Shown here: one piece after another, positions 3,611 to 6,427 of the stretch
Layout of the letters: the number at the start of each line of letters is the position of its first letter
Numbering within the stretch: the first letter of the stretch is position 1
DNA from: CAYLOC01 sp964385195
GTDB taxonomy: Bacteria > Actinomycetota > Actinomycetes > Propionibacteriales > Nocardioidaceae
Length of the DNA stretch: 6,427 bases
Direction of reading: 5' to 3'
NCBI GenBank assembly: GCA_964385195.1
Contig: CAYLOC010000178.1
Span: forward strand, 1-6,427
The notes under the pieces: model-generated
Databases searched by the model: none
Told to the model about the DNA's origin: nothing
Seen by the model: only the letters and a program-made list of their open reading frames with translations
Translations under genes and position numbers: made by a program

Positions 3611-5530
3611 ATGGGCTTGCTGGAGACGATCACCGGTCCGCGTGACCTGCGGAGCCTCGACTCCGCACAGCTGAGCGACCTGGCGGCCGAGATCCGCGAG
3701 TTTCTCGTCGACCGGGTGTCTCGGACCGGTGGCCACCTCGGCCCCAACCTCGGCGTCGTCGAGCTCACCCTCGCCATCCACCGCGTGTTCGACTCCCCGA
3801 ACGACCGGGTGGTGTTCGACACCGGCCACCAGGCGTATGTCCACAAGATCGTCACCGGCCGGGCGGACCGGTTCGACTCCCTGCGCCAAGAAGGCGGCCT
3901 GTCCGGCTACCCCAGCCAGGCGGAGTCACCGCACGACATCGTGGAGAACTCCCATGCCTCCACGGCCCTGTCGTACGCCGACGGGCTGGCGAAGGCCTAC
4001 CGGCTCCGCGGTGAGGACCGGTACGTCGTGGCGGTCGTCGGCGACGGTGCCCTGACCGGAGGGATGGCGTGGGAGGCGCTGAACAACATCGCCGCCGCCA
4101 AGGACTGCCGACTGGTGATCGTGGTCAATGACAACGGCCGCTCCTACACGCCGACGGTCGGAGGCCTTGCCGAGCACCTCGCGAGCCTGCGCACGGACCC
4201 CCGGTACGAGCGGGCGCTGGAGGAGATCCGGAACCGGCTGGTGCGGACGAAGGTTGTCGGTCCGCCGTTGTACGACGCGCTGCACGCCGCGAAGAAGGGC
4301 CTGAAGGACGTGCTCGCGCCACAGGGACTGTTCGAGGATCTGGGTCTGAAGTACGTCGGTCCGGTGGACGGCCATGACCGGGACGCGGTGGAGCAGGCGC
4401 TGCAGCAGGCCCGCAACTTCGGCGGGCCGGTGATCGTGCACGCGATCACCCAGAAGGGACGCGGCTACCCGGCAGCGGAGAACGACGAGGAGGACAACCT
4501 GCACCAGACCGGGGCCTTCGACCTGGAGACCGGTGAGCTGTTGGCGCCCCCGAGCAAGATCTGGACCGACGTCTTCCGTGAAGAGCTCGTCCGCCTCGGT
4601 GGGGAACGGGACGACATCGTCGCGCTGACCGCCGCCATGGTCTACCCCACCGGGCTGTACGGGTTCCGGGAGGCCTACCCCGACCGCACCTTTGACGTCG
4701 GTATCGCCGAGCAGCACGCGGTCACCTCAGCGGCCGGGATGGCGATGGCCGGGCTGCACCCCGTGGTGGCGGTCTATGCGACGTTCCTCAACCGAGCGTT
4801 CGACCAGGTGCTGATGGATGTGGCACTGCACCGGTGCGGTGTCACCTTCGTGTTGGACCGGGCCGGCGTGACCGGTGGTGACGGGCCCTCGCACAACGGG
4901 ATGTGGGACATGTCGGTGCTGCAGGTCGTCCCCGGCCTGCAGATCGCGGCACCGCGCGACGAGTCCCGGGTGCGCGAGCTGTTGCGCGAGGCGGTGGGCG
5001 TCTCCGATGCCCCCACGGTGGTGCGGATCCCCAAAGGCAGGGTGCAGGCCGACCTCGACGCGGTCGAACGCATCCACGGTGTCGACGTGATGGCGCGTCC
5101 GTCCCACGGGGACAGCGACGTGCTCCTGGTCGGGGTCGGGCCGATGGTCGCGACCTGTCTCGACGTGGCCGAACGGCTGCGGGCGCAGGGGATCGCCGTG
5201 ACCGTGGTGGACCCGCGGTGGGTGAAGCCGGTCAACCCCGCGTTGGTCGAGATGGCCGCGGACTACCGCCTGGTCGTCAGCGTCGAGGACAACGGGGAGG
5301 TCGGCGGTTGCGGCAGTGTCCTGGCACGCGCGGTGGCAGAATCCGGCGCCGAGGTCCCGGTGAGCGTGTTCGGTATCCCGCAGCGGTTCCTGCATCAGGC
5401 CAGCCGTGACGCGTTGCTGGAGGAGTTGGGGCTGGGCGCACAGCACATCGCTCGTGAGGTGACGGCACGGGTGGCCGCACTGCGACCGGCGGACCAGCCG
5501 CAGTGGGACTCCTCAGCCGGATCCAGCTGA
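3611..5530 (+). CDS. dxs: 1-deoxy-D-xylulose-5-phosphate synthase
   Basis: DXS condenses pyruvate and glyceraldehyde 3-phosphate, using thiamine diphosphate and Mg2+, to give DXP. This is the first step of the MEP isoprenoid pathway and also feeds thiamine and pyridoxal synthesis. The 639-residue protein is full length for the family. Visible motifs are GGHLGPNLGVVELT with His42, and FDTGHQAYVHK with His73 and His78. The ThDP/Mg2+ motif GDGALTGG...NN lies at 144-159 with Asp145, and VVNDNG at 171-176. The general base region IAEQHAVTSAAG has Glu367. DRAGVTGGDGPSHNGMWD has Arg417 and His428, and YATFLNRAFDQV lies at 389-400. Domain order is ThDP-binding, pyrimidine-binding, then transketolase C-terminal domain (from about 500). 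The start is ATG 3611, which has a near-ideal ribosome site and gives the family-typical MGLLETITGPRDLRSL. The TGA stop overlaps the ATG of the thioesterase gene by one base. Nothing suggests loss of function. Confidence 0.97.
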   Translation: MGLLETITGPRDLRSLDSAQLSDLAAEIREFLVDRVSRTGGHLGPNLGVVELTLAIHRVFDSPNDRVVFDTGHQAYVHKIVTGRADRFDSLRQEGGLSGYPSQAESPHDIVENSHASTALSYADGLAKAYRLRGEDRYVVAVVGDGALTGGMAWEALNNIAAAKDCRLVIVVNDNGRSYTPTVGGLAEHLASLRTDPRYERALEEIRNRLVRTKVVGPPLYDALHAAKKGLKDVLAPQGLFEDLGLKYVGPVDGHDRDAVEQALQQARNFGGPVIVHAITQKGRGYPAAENDEEDNLHQTGAFDLETGELLAPPSKIWTDVFREELVRLGGERDDIVALTAAMVYPTGLYGFREAYPDRTFDVGIAEQHAVTSAAGMAMAGLHPVVAVYATFLNRAFDQVLMDVALHRCGVTFVLDRAGVTGGDGPSHNGMWDMSVLQVVPGLQIAAPRDESRVRELLREAVGVSDAPTVVRIPKGRVQADLDAVERIHGVDVMARPSHGDSDVLLVGVGPMVATCLDVAERLRAQGIAVTVVDPRWVKPVNPALVEMAADYRLVVSVEDNGEVGGCGSVLARAVAESGAEVPVSVFGIPQRFLHQASRDALLEELGLGAQHIAREVTARVAALRPADQPQWDSSAGSS

Positions 5531-5532
5531 TG
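5528..5532 (+). other. TGATG stop/start overlap coupling dxs to tesB
   Basis: The dxs stop TGA (5528-5530) and the thioesterase ATG (5530-5532) share base 5530. Only a weak Shine-Dalgarno-like GGA (5519-5521) precedes it. This arrangement is typical of termination-reinitiation, so both proteins are probably made from one mRNA. An in-frame GTG at 5503 would give nine extra residues and a 28-base overlap; it is less likely given the family's start. Confidence 0.75.
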
Positions 5533-6390
5533 CCGCACTCCGTGGCGGAGCTGCTCGGCCTGCTGAAGCTGGAGCAGCTCGAGGTCGATCTGTACCGCGG
5601 CCGCCAGCCGGACACCAGGATGCAGCGTGTCTTCGGCGGCCAGGTCGCCGCCCAGGCGCTCGCGGCGAGCTACCACACCGTATCCGGGGAGCGCTCGGTG
5701 CACTCGATGCACGCCTACTTCCTGCGTCCCGGGGACACCGCGATCCCCCTGATCTACGACGTGGAGCGGATCCGTGACGGCGGGTCGTTCTCCACCCGGC
5801 GGGTGGTGGCGCGGCAGCATGGCGAGTCGATCTTCTACATGACCGGCTCCTTCCACCGCGCCGAGGAGGGGTTCGACCACCAGGACCCCATGCCCGACGT
5901 ACCGTCGCCGGAGGAGTGCCCGCCGATGGGGGAGGTTCTGCGGCGCATCACCGGTCAGGACGAGCGATGGTGGGAACGGGAGTGGGCCGCGCTGGACGTC
6001 CGGTACGCCGGCGACTCGCGCCCGGGCGGCACCCTGGAGGGTACGGCGCATCCGGCTCGGACCCAGATCTGGCTGCGTGCCGCAGGAGAGGTCCCGGCCG
6101 ACCCGGTGATGAACACGTGCATGCTGACCTACGCCAGCGACCTGACCCTGCTCGGGGTGAGCCTGGTCCCGCACGGGGAGATCATCGCCTCCCCGAGGAT
6201 CCAGCCCGCGTCCCTGGACCACACGATCTGGTTCCATCGACCGGCGCGGGCCGACCAGTGGATGCTCTATGACCAGCACTCCCCTTCCGCGACCGGCGCC
6301 CGCGGTCTGGCGTTGGGGCGGGTGTTCCGCGCCGACGGGACACTGGTTGCCTCCGTCGCCCAGGAGGGCCTGATCCGCCCGGTCGGGTAG
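5530..6390 (+). CDS. tesB: Acyl-CoA thioesterase II (TesB type)
   Basis: TesB hydrolyses medium- to long-chain acyl-CoA to free fatty acid and CoA in the cytoplasm, by a double-hotdog fold. The 286-residue length equals that of the E. coli enzyme (recalled). The N-terminal hotdog shows YRGRQPDTRMQRVFGGQVAAQAL, HSMHAYFLRPGD and GGSFSTRRVVARQHG (about residues 22-98). The C-terminal hotdog shows MLTYASDLTLL (198-208), DHTIWFHRP (230-238) and LVASVAQEGLIRP (272-284). The catalytic positions known in E. coli (Asp204, Thr228, Gln278) fall here at the same numbers as Asp204, Ser228 and Gln278; Ser for Thr is conservative. The ATG overlaps the dxs stop codon, so translation is likely coupled to dxs. 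No biochemical link between the two is established; an alternative is a thioesterase for other acyl-CoA substrates. Gene symbol follows the family. Confidence 0.94.
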   Translation: MPHSVAELLGLLKLEQLEVDLYRGRQPDTRMQRVFGGQVAAQALAASYHTVSGERSVHSMHAYFLRPGDTAIPLIYDVERIRDGGSFSTRRVVARQHGESIFYMTGSFHRAEEGFDHQDPMPDVPSPEECPPMGEVLRRITGQDERWWEREWAALDVRYAGDSRPGGTLEGTAHPARTQIWLRAAGEVPADPVMNTCMLTYASDLTLLGVSLVPHGEIIASPRIQPASLDHTIWFHRPARADQWMLYDQHSPSATGARGLALGRVFRADGTLVASVAQEGLIRPVG

Positions 6391-6402
6391 CTGTGGGTGG
6401 CT

Positions 6403-6422
6403 CAGCGAAGGATCCGACGCTG
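6403..6422. terminator. Weak inverted repeat after tesB
   Basis: CAGCG (6403-6407) pairs with CGCTG (6418-6422) across a 10-base loop containing GGATCC. It starts 13 bases after the tesB stop. It may be a terminator, but the stem is only five pairs and the window ends here. Confidence 0.25.
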
Positions 6423-6427
6423 GGGTT

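Noticed and set aside
3112..3645. 177-codon + strand frame overlapping the small SOS-type gene and dxs start
   Set aside because: Gly/Arg/Pro-rich shadow that crosses the terminator and promoter region; the frame of 3080-3457 has helical, conserved-looking sequence.
3926..4717. 263-codon - strand frame opposite dxs
   Set aside because: Antisense shadow of the conserved ThDP-binding region; no supporting signals.
5395..6279. 294-codon - strand frame opposite tesB
   Set aside because: Antisense of a well-supported TesB gene with intact catalytic residues; no motif or ribosome site seen.
6391..6427. C-terminal end of a convergent - strand gene (short reading PQRRILR then stop at 6404-6402)
   Set aside because: Only seven codons are visible before the window edge, too little to support a gene.

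Overview
The window is dense, high-GC DNA (most third codon positions are G or C) with GTG and ATG starts and actinobacterial -10 elements of the TANNNT type. An F420-type luciferase-like oxidoreductase and a DXP-pathway enzyme also point to an actinomycete (Actinomycetota). I cannot name the genus from sequence alone. No tRNA, rRNA, CRISPR array, insertion sequence or phage gene was seen. Apart from one uncharacterised small gene, the genes are chromosomal housekeeping or secondary-metabolic types.

Layout on the + strand unless stated: (1) the last 113 codons of aconitase; (2) an Rv1855c-like LLM-class F420-dependent oxidoreductase; (3) a VOC/glyoxalase-fold protein 27 bp downstream, probably in the same transcript; (4) a strong hairpin at 1766-1807 that separates it from (5) a convergent HIT-family protein on the - strand. 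That gene is divergent, with only 23 bp between start codons, from (6) a GNAT-family acetyltransferase. Next comes (7) a 125-residue, probably all-helical protein of unknown function, with a near-consensus actinobacterial SOS (LexA) box in its promoter. A perfect 13-bp inverted repeat follows, and then (8) dxs, whose stop codon overlaps by one base the start of (9) a TesB-type acyl-CoA thioesterase. The last 37 bases hold no gene I can support.

The most interesting part is 3040-3530. The small gene appears to be read from a leaderless transcript (TAGGCT seven bases before a GTG). A palindrome matching TCGAAC-N4-GTTCGA at 11 of 12 defined positions lies just upstream of the -10. This suggests a DNA-damage-inducible gene of unknown function, insulated from dxs by a long hairpin whose right arm lies where the dxs -35 would be. 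The GNAT gene also looks leaderless with the same TAGGCT hexamer. The other genes follow familiar family patterns, with small deviations: metal-ligand loss in the VOC protein, and Ser for Thr in the TesB catalytic set.
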